64,000 bases of DNA, from positions 186,001 through 250,000 of the forward strand of contig CANRHD010000001.1 of assembly GCA_947630285.1 (NCBI GenBank), given 5' to 3'. Below, in pieces: positions 1 to 7,569 of this stretch. The DNA comes from an uncultured Clostridia bacterium. GTDB taxonomy: Bacteria > Bacillota > Clostridia > Oscillospirales > Acutalibacteraceae. The translations under genes and the position numbers were made by a program. Below the pieces are notes generated by a model. That model ran no database searches, was not told where the DNA came from, and saw only the letters and a program-made list of their open reading frames with translations. Each line of letters begins with the position of its first letter. The stretch's first letter is position 1.

Positions 1-810
1 TTTAACATAGATTTTTATTGCATTAAGCATATACTGCTCTTTACCGTCAATCAGAACAATCTTATTAAGAAGCTGAACCATATTCATTTTTTCCTTATGC
101 TCAAAAACAGTTAAATCCATTTTTGACACCGTATAATCAATAAACGGCCGAAAAGGTTCCATTAAATCGCAAGCCAAGTTAAATTGATTAAACACATTAT
201 CGTGAAAAATGCCAAGCTGACAGGCATATCCGTTTGCAACCACCTCTCGGGCGACCGCAGACAAAAGTACAGAATAGCCGTAATTTAATGCGGCGTTAAT
301 ATTATTCTCCTGACTGCGTGAAAAGGTCTTGCCGAAAAGGGCGTTAAAATACACCTTTGCGGCATGTCCTTCCCTGTTTGTCAAATCGGCAAATTCAATC
401 TCATTAAGATAATTATAAAGCATATCGCTTTCGGTTTTTTCGTTTTTAACGAGCACCGCCATCTGGCCGGAAATTTTGGAGCGGACTATTTCCGACCAGA
501 CAAATCCCTTAATATCCGAAGTCCATTGAAGCTGTTTTCTGAATTTTAAACTTGTGTCGTGGTTTCCGAAGTACGGCAAAAAAGTACCGAAGGGACATCT
601 TTTTTCATCGCAAAAGACTATATCAATCTTTCTTTTGGCAAGCTCGCACAAAAGATATGCCGTGAGCGAAACCGCCGTCGATTCTACAATTAAAACGGAT
701 ATTTCGCTCAGATGCACTCTTTTTGAACCCTCCTGATTTCTAACCACGAGGTAATCCATTTTATAGTCAAGCTTAGACGAGCTTGACACCACCACAACTC
801 TCCAGCTCAT
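1..810 (-). CDS. cas1: CRISPR-associated endonuclease Cas1, type II (3' end off window)
   Basis: This is the metal-dependent integrase that, with Cas2, inserts new spacers. I translated 270 codons with no stop before the left window edge, so the C-terminus is missing; type II Cas1 is usually a little under 300 residues, so little is lost. The protein starts MSWRVVVVSSSSKLD, typical of type II Cas1. The three metal ligands are visible at E147 (in REGHAAKVYF), H203 (in GIFHDNVF) and E218 (in LMEPFRPF), almost the same positions as in Streptococcus pyogenes Cas1 (E149, H205, E220, from memory). The ATG lies one base after the cas9 stop, so the two are co-transcribed and probably translationally coupled. 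cas2, csn2 and the CRISPR array are expected left of the window and were not seen. Confidence 0.95.
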   Translation of the reverse strand, partial: MSWRVVVVSSSSKLDYKMDYLVVRNQEGSKRVHLSEISVLIVESTAVSLTAYLLCELAKRKIDIVFCDEKRCPFGTFLPYFGNHDTSLKFRKQLQWTSDIKGFVWSEIVRSKISGQMAVLVKNEKTESDMLYNYLNEIEFADLTNREGHAAKVYFNALFGKTFSRSQENNINAALNYGYSVLLSAVAREVVANGYACQLGIFHDNVFNQFNLACDLMEPFRPFIDYTVSKMDLTVFEHKEKMNMVQLLNKIVLIDGKEQYMLNAIKIYVK

Positions 811-811
811 A

Positions 812-3800
812 TTATTTGAGTAAATCAACCCTTGTTTCAAAAAGTCCGGTTACGGATTTGTTGATAAGTACGGCGGAGCTTACCTTGTCAAGGGTTTTAT
901 TAATGTATATTGATCCCGAATTCTTAAGTCCGCCGATTAAGGTCAAATCGGCTGTTTGCCTGTCGCATTTAAAAAGCTTGAGCATCTGTTCTAAAAGCTC
1001 ACACTGTTTCAAAAGCGAAAGGGACGCAAATTTTTCCCCGCCTTTTAAAATGACATTACTTGCAGAGTCAAGCAATCTTTTATAAACTGGCTGCTGTATT
1101 TTATCCGCAAGCACATTATAAAGCTGAATATTTTTTTCACAGCTTAACTCCACATATTCTTTATCTTTAAATTTGCGTAGGGATATAGGCAGCTCACGCT
1201 GCGCATTTCTGCAACTTTCAACATATTTGAGCATAGCTTTAAGGTATTTTTCGTATTCGGGGTCTAAAACGAGCTGATAATTATGTTTGCAAGAAAGGTA
1301 ATTATTAAATCTTCCGGTAACAAAAAGGTTTTTTCCGTCCACATTCAACTGCTGGTCGAATAGTATTTTTGGGCAAATAATTTTAGGCTCTTCAAGTCCC
1401 AAAACCTCCTCGCAATACTTAATCGGGTCTTTTTCATAAAGGGATTTTTCATAAATATATACGGGTTCTATCGATCTTCTGCGTTTTTTCTTGCCCTGAT
1501 GTTCGACTGCAAAGAAATATGCGCCCGATATTTTATTATAGCCTCCGTATTTTTCTATTTCCTTTCCTATCTTTATTGGAAGCTGACCCTTTCCGGCAGG
1601 CATAATCTGCACATCGTATAACGCTCCCTTAGTCTCATGCGCCCTTCTTGATACGATAATGTTATTCTTGCTCATATACTTTTTGACGGTTTTGATAGAC
1701 TCGGTCTTATCCCATGCGCCCTTGACATCATAGTCAAATACCTTGTTAAGGCTGTATTCGTACTTCTCATCATCTTCTTTAGGACCTCGGTTTTTTAAAT
1801 AGAAAAAGAATTTTTCCGTAAATTTGGTATCGTAGACATTCCCGACTACAATGTTAAGATAAGCGTCCTTTGCATGGTGAAAATCGTTTAATTCCCTGCA
1901 CTTTACAAAACCAAAATCATTTTTAAACCTGGAAACATTATTTGCTTTTGAATAGACAATTTTTGTTTCGGGATAATTCTCCGTCAACAGCTGTGCTACC
2001 GCCTTGGTAGACTGAGCGGTTTCGACAAGCTGCCTTTGTACGAAGCTTGAAAGCTCCTCTGCGGTCAAAGGATAGTTCCTTGTAAGCCTTTCATATTTTT
2101 TCTCGCTTATAAGGCCTTTGTCCAAAAGTATTTTCCAGTAGCCGCTCATATTTTGACGCCACGAATTATTAATGGGATAATTATTGCCTTTATCTTCGTT
2201 GTATTTTCTCTTTACCAGCACACGGTTATCAAGGCTGTCGTCAATAATTTTTGACTGAGGGAAAATATGGTCTACATCGTAATTTTTATCGATTTCCTCA
2301 ATCTCGATTTTCTCGCCCGTATACATACATTTTCCCATTTGCGTGTAATAAAGATAAAGCGCATCGTGGCGAAGCTTTGATTCCTCGGTCTTTTCGAGGC
2401 TCTCATACAGCTCTCCGCTGTCTATTTTACACGCCTTGTAGAGTTCAATCAGCTTTTCTTTACGGCTCTTGGTGCGCTCCTTTTTGTTATCAAGCGTACC
2501 CCTTGTAACCTCTACAAATATTTTCTTGGGAGCGGACTTTTTAATATCGACGATTTCATCAATAATTTTCATAGCCTGCAAAATGCTTCTCTTTACAAGC
2601 GTAGGAACATACATATCTTCAATTTGACTTTTTATGCCCTCTTTTACGGGATACTTTTCGTCAAGATAAGCTTTGGCGTTTTCCGCAAATTGATATTCGT
2701 CACTCAAAAGCTGATTTAAATTGCAGTTGGTTTCACGGAGCATCTCGATTATGCTGTGAGCCTCGCCGTTTTCATCTGCCGAATAGATTTCCGTTAAGAA
2801 CTTTTTTGAAAGCCTGCCCCAGTCCTTATATCTAAGCCTGCAAACATATGAAATATCGTTTTCATCAAGCGCTTTACAGTTTTTACGAAGCCAATTTCTA
2901 AGCAGTTTTTTATCATCGCCGAAAACAAGTATCCTCTGTATTATCTCCTCTACCATTTCTTTGTCGCCGGTTTTATCAAGGATTTTCTTAAAATCATGGT
3001 AGGAGTTAAGCTTTGATTTAACTGTATCGTCAATTCCGGAAATTTTGTCCTCCTCTTTTACCAGGCCGAGCGACATCAAGTATTTTTTAACGCCTTTTTT
3101 AGTTAATTTTGATTTACTTTTGACAAACAGATCGTTATAAATCCGCTTTTTAACATCAACGGGAATAAGATTACCGTTGACCTTAATCGTATTAATTTCG
3201 TTTAAAACGCAGTACTCGCTGTAAAGCAGAGAATCCTTGGGCAATACATACTCGCCCGTATAGGAACACCTGTTTATAAGATTTATTATGAAATTTTCGG
3301 CGCTTTTTTCAATGTCAACTACCCTGTCAAAATTCCAAGGGTAAATTTTTTCGTCCTTTCTGACAAGCCATGCTTTTTCGGAAGAAGCGTTAAGCGGTCC
3401 TACATAGTAAGGTATTCTGAATTTAAAAATACTTATAATTTTTTCCTTTACGCTTATTCCTTCGGAGTCGGTTTCATTGAGGAACGGCAGATATTTTGAG
3501 GAGTTTTCAAGTATTTTTTTAAGCTCTTTTAAGTGGAGCTGAATGGGTATAACGCTGTTGTCCGAGCTTCTTAACTTGGGCAGGAACTCGTTTGCTTTGA
3601 TTTTTTCATATATTTCCCTATATTTCTCATCGGCCGCCAAATCCGGCAATTCCTTTAGAAGGAATTTGCAAAAATCCTCCTGACTGCACGGGCTATCGCC
3701 GCTTTCAAGATTGCGGCGGCCGTATGCGCTGAAGTTCTTTAAATCTTTTGACTTTTGAGAAAAAATACGCTTATATTCAGACGGACGGTTTTCCTTAACA

Positions 3801-4816
3801 TATGCTTTAAGCATCTTCAAATCGCTTTTGTTTTGCTCGAACATTTCAATTTTAGCTTCGCTTATGTACTCGTGGTTTTTGAGTATTTGAGCAAGACGGG
3901 CGGAATCAAACACAGCTTTGAGCGAAACGATTAAATCGACCCTGTCGCCGAGCTCGTCGGAAAGGGCGGAAAGCTTCTCGTCCAAATCATTTTTAAGACA
4001 AATTGAACTTGTTTCGGCGTTCTTTAACTGCTCGTCGTTAAACAAATTGCAAAGCTTAACCGTTGAGCCCGAAAGAGCCTGAACCAGGCAATCCATATTA
4101 ACGCTGTCGTCCTCGCCTTTCCCGATTAAAACACAATTCTTTAAAGCTTTTTTCTTTGCGGTAATATTAAGCGAATTATCAATAAGCGATTTTATAAAAT
4201 TTTCACGGTCTTTAAAGCTTAATTCGGTATCAAATCTCTCGTTTAAAAGGAAATTAAGCTCATCAAGTATTTCTGAAATATTTTTATAATTGTCGCCCGA
4301 TTCGCTCTCAAATAAGAAGTGTCCCCTATTTTTAACAATATGATGCAGAGCCAAAAATACCAAACGGGGATCATGGAAGCCGTCATTTTTTATAAGCTCA
4401 TCTCTTAAATGGTAAACTGTAGGATATTTTTTTAAATAATCTTTATCGGTAAAGTCCTTATCGTTAAAAAGCGAATACCTGCATTTTTTATCGGTTTTGT
4501 CCTCTGCAAAAAGAGAGCTTTCGTGAAGCCGTATAAAAAAGGACGGGTCAATCTTTGCTATTTCATCATTAAACAGCATTTCAAGCAGTTCAAGGCGCTG
4601 TTTTTTTCTCGCAAGCGCCCGTCTTGCCTCTCTGTTGCCGCGCCTTTCCGTAGCGTCATTTGCAGGCTCAAAAAGTCTGACGCCCCACATGGCGTTGCCT
4701 TTAAATTTAAGCACATTGTAGTTTTCATCGGTTACCGCCCAGCCTACGGAATTTGTACCGATGTCGAGCCCTATGCAATAGTCCGATGTTTTTTTGTTGT
4801 TTCCGTTTGTTTTCAT
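812..4816 (-). CDS. cas9: CRISPR-associated endonuclease Cas9 (type II)
   Basis: RNA-guided double-strand DNA nuclease of the type II effector. From the chosen start it has 1334 residues, close to the S. pyogenes enzyme. Visible parts in order: RuvC-I (IGLDIGTNSVGWAV, catalytic D18), the arginine-rich bridge helix (TERRGNREARRALARKK), a long recognition lobe, RuvC-II (FVEVTRG, E769), the HNH nuclease (YDVDHIFPQS, H850) and RuvC-III (HHAKDAYL, H980/H981 and D984). All catalytic residues are present, so it should be active. The longest frame begins at 4846, but that start overlaps the tracrRNA -35 box and has no ribosome site; the ATG at 4816 has GGAGG eight bases upstream, so I use it. cas1 follows with a one-base gap. 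The subtype (II-A or II-C) cannot be fixed without the genes left of the window. Confidence 0.97.
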   Translation of the reverse strand: MKTNGNNKKTSDYCIGLDIGTNSVGWAVTDENYNVLKFKGNAMWGVRLFEPANDATERRGNREARRALARKKQRLELLEMLFNDEIAKIDPSFFIRLHESSLFAEDKTDKKCRYSLFNDKDFTDKDYLKKYPTVYHLRDELIKNDGFHDPRLVFLALHHIVKNRGHFLFESESGDNYKNISEILDELNFLLNERFDTELSFKDRENFIKSLIDNSLNITAKKKALKNCVLIGKGEDDSVNMDCLVQALSGSTVKLCNLFNDEQLKNAETSSICLKNDLDEKLSALSDELGDRVDLIVSLKAVFDSARLAQILKNHEYISEAKIEMFEQNKSDLKMLKAYVKENRPSEYKRIFSQKSKDLKNFSAYGRRNLESGDSPCSQEDFCKFLLKELPDLAADEKYREIYEKIKANEFLPKLRSSDNSVIPIQLHLKELKKILENSSKYLPFLNETDSEGISVKEKIISIFKFRIPYYVGPLNASSEKAWLVRKDEKIYPWNFDRVVDIEKSAENFIINLINRCSYTGEYVLPKDSLLYSEYCVLNEINTIKVNGNLIPVDVKKRIYNDLFVKSKSKLTKKGVKKYLMSLGLVKEEDKISGIDDTVKSKLNSYHDFKKILDKTGDKEMVEEIIQRILVFGDDKKLLRNWLRKNCKALDENDISYVCRLRYKDWGRLSKKFLTEIYSADENGEAHSIIEMLRETNCNLNQLLSDEYQFAENAKAYLDEKYPVKEGIKSQIEDMYVPTLVKRSILQAMKIIDEIVDIKKSAPKKIFVEVTRGTLDNKKERTKSRKEKLIELYKACKIDSGELYESLEKTEESKLRHDALYLYYTQMGKCMYTGEKIEIEEIDKNYDVDHIFPQSKIIDDSLDNRVLVKRKYNEDKGNNYPINNSWRQNMSGYWKILLDKGLISEKKYERLTRNYPLTAEELSSFVQRQLVETAQSTKAVAQLLTENYPETKIVYSKANNVSRFKNDFGFVKCRELNDFHHAKDAYLNIVVGNVYDTKFTEKFFFYLKNRGPKEDDEKYEYSLNKVFDYDVKGAWDKTESIKTVKKYMSKNNIIVSRRAHETKGALYDVQIMPAGKGQLPIKIGKEIEKYGGYNKISGAYFFAVEHQGKKKRRRSIEPVYIYEKSLYEKDPIKYCEEVLGLEEPKIICPKILFDQQLNVDGKNLFVTGRFNNYLSCKHNYQLVLDPEYEKYLKAMLKYVESCRNAQRELPISLRKFKDKEYVELSCEKNIQLYNVLADKIQQPVYKRLLDSASNVILKGGEKFASLSLLKQCELLEQMLKLFKCDRQTADLTLIGGLKNSGSIYINKTLDKVSSAVLINKSVTGLFETRVDLLK

Positions 4817-4835
4817 AAATTTTTCCTCCAAGGTA

Positions 4836-4863
4836 TTGACAAGCAATAATTTATGTGTATAAT
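4836..4863 (+). promoter_or_regulatory. tracrRNA promoter
   Basis: TTGACA at 4836-4841 and TATAAT at 4858-4863 with a 16-base spacer and a TGTG just before the -10 box. Both hexamers are perfect sigma-A consensus. Transcription would start near 4870, exactly where the anti-repeat region begins. It points away from cas9, whose start codon is only 20 bases away. Confidence 0.85.
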
Positions 4864-4869
4864 TAATAG

Positions 4870-4988
4870 TGTTCAGAGTACCATCTGAATTTACACTACT
4901 AAGTTCAAATAAGCTTTTAGCGAAAGAATCGGTTTTACCGAATCCGCAGTGTGCGGATTAAAGTCTCGAAAGAGGCTTTATTTTTTTG
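4870..4988 (+). ncRNA. tracrRNA of the type II CRISPR system
   Basis: Trans-activating RNA that pairs with the CRISPR repeat and loads Cas9. After the promoter comes an anti-repeat (about 4872-4910) containing ATTTACACTACT and TTCAAAT; its complement predicts a repeat starting like GTTTGAGAGTAGTGTAAAT. Then come three hairpins: TCGGT/ACCGA at 4929-4941, a perfect 8-bp stem AATCCGCA/TGCGGATT at 4941-4959, and a terminator AAAGTCTC-GAAA-GAGGCTTT at 4960-4979 followed by a T run. This order (anti-repeat, nexus, terminal hairpins) is that of known tracrRNAs. The repeat itself is inferred because no array lies in the window. Confidence 0.88.
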
Positions 4989-5010
4989 CTTTTTGTAAAG
5001 CGTTGTCTAA

Positions 5011-5039
5011 ATTATAATCTATGTGGAAAGTTTTGTAAA
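5011..5039 (-). promoter_or_regulatory. Probable cas9 operon promoter
   Basis: On the minus strand, TTTACA (5034-5039) and TATAAT (5011-5016) are separated by 17 bases. It is the best minus-strand promoter between the flavoprotein gene and cas9. Transcription from about 5004 would give a leader of roughly 190 bases that runs antisense through the whole tracrRNA gene. Nothing else was seen in 4989-5120. Confidence 0.6.
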
Positions 5040-5121
5040 CAAATTTCGGCATAGTATGTACTGAAATTGGGACTTTTCTATGATTATTTATGTAAGATTA
5101 TATGATTATTAAAGATTGAAT

Positions 5122-5161
5122 AAAAAAAGAGTCTTCGGGAATATGAAACCCCGGAGGCTCT
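5122..5161 (-). terminator. Terminator of the flavodiiron gene
   Basis: A 12-bp imperfect stem (5128-5139 with 5150-5161) followed on the minus strand by seven T residues, 31 bases after the fprA stop. Confidence 0.8.
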
Positions 5162-5191
5162 TTTAATGCTGTGTTTAATTTTTTAATATGC

Positions 5192-6349
5192 TTATTTTAC
5201 AAGCTCGTCTGCAAGGGAGCTGAGCTGTTCTGTATTTTCCGGCGTAAGTCTTGTTTTTATTGTGACGGGTTCGCCGACGAAGGTTATATTTTTCATCTGC
5301 TCAAACTCCGCCCTCATAGTCTTTGCGGCGGTAGGCGCCCAGGAGCCGTTTTCGACAAAGGCGACCTTTCTGTTTTGAAACGCCTTGCTTTTAAGGTGAT
5401 GGATAAAATCGCTCATAGGGGCAAAAACGCCTGCGTCATAGCTTGAAGCCATACACAAAAGCGTGCTGTGCCTGAAAGCGTCCTCAACACATTCCGCAAT
5501 ATCGTCCCTTGACAGATCGGCAATCGCAACCCTCGGACAGCCCTTTGCTTCGAGTATTTCTTTCATCTTATGAGCGGCCTCCGCCGTATTGCCGTGGATT
5601 GACGCATAGGCTATAAACACGCCCTCGTCCTCCCACATATACGACGACCAGGTATCGTAAAGCGAAAGCACCTCGGGTATTGTATCGGTCAGAACAGGGC
5701 CGTGAAGCGGACAGATTGTTTTAATTTCAAGTCCCTTGGCCTTTTTAAGCAGAGTCTGAACCGAAGCGCCGTACTTGCCGACTATATTGAAATAATATCT
5801 TCTTGCTTCGCACGACCAGCCCTCGTCGGCGTCAATGGCCCCGAATTTGCCGAAGGCGTCTGCGGAGAAGAGTATTTTTTCCGTCTTTTCGTAGGAGAGC
5901 ATTACCTCCGGCCAATGAACCATAGGCGCCAAGATAAAGCTTAAAGTGTGACTGCCAAGCTCAAGGGTATCGCCCTCCCCTTTTGTTATAACCCTTGAAA
6001 GGTCAACATCGGCAAACTGCAAAAGCATGGTTTTTGCCTTTTGCGAGCAAACTATCCGCATATCGGGGTAAAGGCGGCACACCTGCTGAATATTTGCGGA
6101 ATGATCGGGTTCAAGGTGATGCACAACAAGATAATCGGGCTTTCTGCCGTCAAGCGCCTTCTCCAAATTCTCAAGCCATAGGCCGCTTACGATTTTATCC
6201 GCAGTATCCATTATTGCAATTTTATCGTCAAGTATGACATACGAGTTATACGCCATACCGTTGGGAATTATATACTGGCCTTCAAACAGGTCAAGCTCAC
6301 GGGTGCTTGCCCCGATATATTTTACGCTTTGTGAAATATTGACATTCAT
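5192..6349 (-). CDS. fprA: Flavodiiron protein (A-type flavoprotein, FprA family)
   Basis: Reduces O2 to water or NO to N2O in anaerobes, taking electrons from rubredoxin. The 385-residue protein has an N-terminal metallo-beta-lactamase-fold domain with the diiron motif H78-x-E80-x-D82-H83 (HLEPDHSAN) and a C-terminal flavodoxin domain starting near residue 250 (VFIAYASIHGNTAEAAH). That is the minimal two-domain form, about the usual length. The longest frame starts at 6430, but the ATG at 6349 (MNVNISQS) has AAAGGAG upstream and gives the usual N-terminus. The two other genes of this defence set, a rubredoxin and a flavin reductase-rubredoxin, lie directly upstream, which supports an oxygen or NO scavenging role. 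Which gas it prefers cannot be read from sequence. Confidence 0.93.
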   Translation of the reverse strand: MNVNISQSVKYIGASTRELDLFEGQYIIPNGMAYNSYVILDDKIAIMDTADKIVSGLWLENLEKALDGRKPDYLVVHHLEPDHSANIQQVCRLYPDMRIVCSQKAKTMLLQFADVDLSRVITKGEGDTLELGSHTLSFILAPMVHWPEVMLSYEKTEKILFSADAFGKFGAIDADEGWSCEARRYYFNIVGKYGASVQTLLKKAKGLEIKTICPLHGPVLTDTIPEVLSLYDTWSSYMWEDEGVFIAYASIHGNTAEAAHKMKEILEAKGCPRVAIADLSRDDIAECVEDAFRHSTLLCMASSYDAGVFAPMSDFIHHLKSKAFQNRKVAFVENGSWAPTAAKTMRAEFEQMKNITFVGEPVTIKTRLTPENTEQLSSLADELVK

Positions 6350-6388
6350 TTTTTTAGCTCCTTTACCTTTAATTGAAATTACCGATAT

Positions 6389-6417
6389 ATAATAGCATAA
6401 ATCAAAAACACATTCAA
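6389..6417 (-). promoter_or_regulatory. fprA promoter
   Basis: Minus-strand TTGAAT (6412-6417), 17-base spacer, TATTAT (6389-6394). It lies between the rubredoxin terminator and fprA, so the two genes can be transcribed separately. Confidence 0.7.
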
Positions 6418-6426
6418 TAAAATTTT

Positions 6427-6461
6427 CCAAAAAAACAGGCTCGGATTTTACCGGGCCCGTT
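6427..6461 (-). terminator. Terminator of the rubredoxin gene
   Basis: Stem of 6451-6461 with 6434-6444 (one mismatch, one wobble), followed on the minus strand by a run of seven T. It starts six bases after the rubredoxin stop. Confidence 0.8.
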
Positions 6462-6466
6462 TAAAA

Positions 6467-6622
6467 TTATTCTTCTTCAAAAGCTTCTTTGTCAAGTCCG
6501 CATACGGGGCAGACAAAATCCTCCGGAACCTCCGACCAGGGAGTGCCGGGAGCAATTCCGTTTTCGGGATCACCGGCTTCCTCATCGTAAACATAACCGC
6601 AGGGGCATACATATTTAGCCAT
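6467..6622 (-). CDS. Rubredoxin, 51 residues
   Basis: Small iron-sulfur electron carrier, expected donor to the neighbouring flavodiiron protein. I translated it by hand because a longer overlapping frame hides it. It begins [15 protein letters not shown] and ends in [17 protein letters not shown]. The four iron-binding cysteines are two CxxC-type pairs: CPCG, with one residue fewer between the Cys than the usual CxxCG, and CPVCG. The first pair therefore reads C-P-C, the shortened form found in some clostridial rubredoxins. The ATG at 6622 has GAAAGGAG upstream, its own promoter and its own terminator, so it is a single-gene transcript. Identity is strong. Confidence 0.92.
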   Translation of the reverse strand: MAKYVCPCGYVYDEEAGDPENGIAPGTPWSEVPEDFVCPVCGLDKEAFEEE

Positions 6623-6657
6623 ATTTTTTCTCCTTTCATAAATAAATTTACGAATTA

Positions 6658-6686
6658 ATAATATAACTATTATGCCCTTTCGTCAA
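6658..6686 (-). promoter_or_regulatory. Rubredoxin promoter
   Basis: Minus-strand TTGACG (6681-6686), 17-base spacer, TATTAT (6658-6663). Confidence 0.7.
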
Positions 6687-6719
6687 TATTATTATTTTAA
6701 TTTCAGCAGATATATTTTA

Positions 6720-6748
6720 TTGCAAAAAGCAGATTATTGAGTTAAAAT
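6720..6748 (+). promoter_or_regulatory. Promoter of the flavin reductase-rubredoxin gene
   Basis: TTGCAA (6720-6725), 17-base spacer, TAAAAT (6743-6748). It is divergent from the rubredoxin promoter about 35 bases away, so one regulator could control both. Confidence 0.6.
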
Positions 6749-6792
6749 AAATATATACAGGCTGACATTAATTAAATGAAAGGATTTTAAAA

Positions 6793-7404
6793 ATGGACGA
6801 TAACGCAATGTTTAAGCTGACATACGGGCTTTTTGTATTAACGGCTAAAGAGGGCGAAAAGGACAACGGCTGTATAGTAAACACCGTAAGCCAGGTCGCC
6901 TCACAGCCGAATACCGTAGCGGTTGCCGTCAGCAAAAGCAATTTTACTCACGATATGATAAAAAACACGGGAGTTTTCAATGTTTCCGTGCTTACTCAAA
7001 GCGCAAAATTTGAAACCTTTAAGCACTGGGGCTTTCAAAGCGGAGGCGATACGGACAAGACTGCCGAAATAGAATTTTCAAGGAGCGAAAACGGGCTTAT
7101 ATACCTGACAAAAGAAACCAACTCATATATCAGCGCAAAGGTGTTTTCGACCGTTGACCTGGGAAGCCATACGCTGTTTTTGGCAAAGGTTACAGACGCA
7201 AGGCTCTTAAACGACGAGCCGTCCGTAAGCTATGATTATTACCACAAAAACATTAAGCCTGCGCCGCAGATAAGCAGGAAAAAGGGATTTATTTGTAAAA
7301 TCTGCGGTTATATTTATGAGGGCGACACCCTCCCCGACGACTTTATATGCCCGTGGTGCAAGCACCCGGCGTCGGATTTTGAGCCCATTGAAATTGACGG
7401 CTGA
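6793..7404 (+). CDS. hrb: Flavin reductase-rubredoxin fusion (high-molecular-weight rubredoxin)
   Basis: Transfers electrons from NAD(P)H to flavodiiron proteins. The 203-residue protein has an N-terminal FMN-binding split-barrel flavin reductase domain (about 1-155, starting NAMFKLTYGLFVLTAKEG) and a C-terminal rubredoxin domain (about 163-203) with CKICGYIYEG and CPWCKHP, giving all four iron ligands. This architecture matches Hrb of acetogens, which works with FprA. It is divergently transcribed from the rubredoxin and fprA genes, so the three probably make one NAD(P)H to rubredoxin to O2/NO chain. GAAAGGA precedes the ATG. The pairing with this FprA is inferred from context. Confidence 0.9.
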   Translation: MDDNAMFKLTYGLFVLTAKEGEKDNGCIVNTVSQVASQPNTVAVAVSKSNFTHDMIKNTGVFNVSVLTQSAKFETFKHWGFQSGGDTDKTAEIEFSRSENGLIYLTKETNSYISAKVFSTVDLGSHTLFLAKVTDARLLNDEPSVSYDYYHKNIKPAPQISRKKGFICKICGYIYEGDTLPDDFICPWCKHPASDFEPIEIDG

Positions 7405-7423
7405 TTTTTAAATAAAACTTATT

Positions 7424-7452
7424 AAAAAGGCTTGTTTTACAGGCCTTTTTTT
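7424..7452 (+). terminator. Terminator after hrb
   Basis: Stem AAAAAGGC/GGCCTTTTT with a T run, 20 bases after the stop. Confidence 0.8.
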
Positions 7453-7476
7453 GGCGATTATTCTGCTAATTTGTAA

Positions 7477-7505
7477 TTGACACGGTTTTAAAATTCTTCT
7501 ATAAT
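7477..7505 (+). promoter_or_regulatory. Promoter of the cyclic-di-GMP operon
   Basis: TTGACA (7477-7482), 17-base spacer, TATAAT (7500-7505): perfect consensus, 65 bases before the response regulator start. Confidence 0.85.
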
Positions 7506-7569
7506 ATATTGAGTTAAATTTTTTCTAAAATTTATTAGCAAATTCTTTTCTTGGCAACGGAGATTTCCC

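Noticed and set aside
1-810. CRISPR array within the window
   Set aside because: No regularly spaced repeats were found; only cas1, cas9 and tracrRNA are present, and the array must lie left of the window.
4523-4849. Open frame antisense to the cas9 5' end
   Set aside because: Composition and position are those of a shadow of cas9; it has no ribosome site and its product resembles nothing.
6448-6639. 63-codon frame over the rubredoxin gene
   Set aside because: The 51-codon frame beside it encodes a clear rubredoxin with all cysteines and a ribosome site.
5192-7404. Oxygen-defence genes as CRISPR-associated accessory genes
   Set aside because: They have their own promoters and terminators and form a well-known anaerobe defence set, so adjacency to cas9 is most likely chance.
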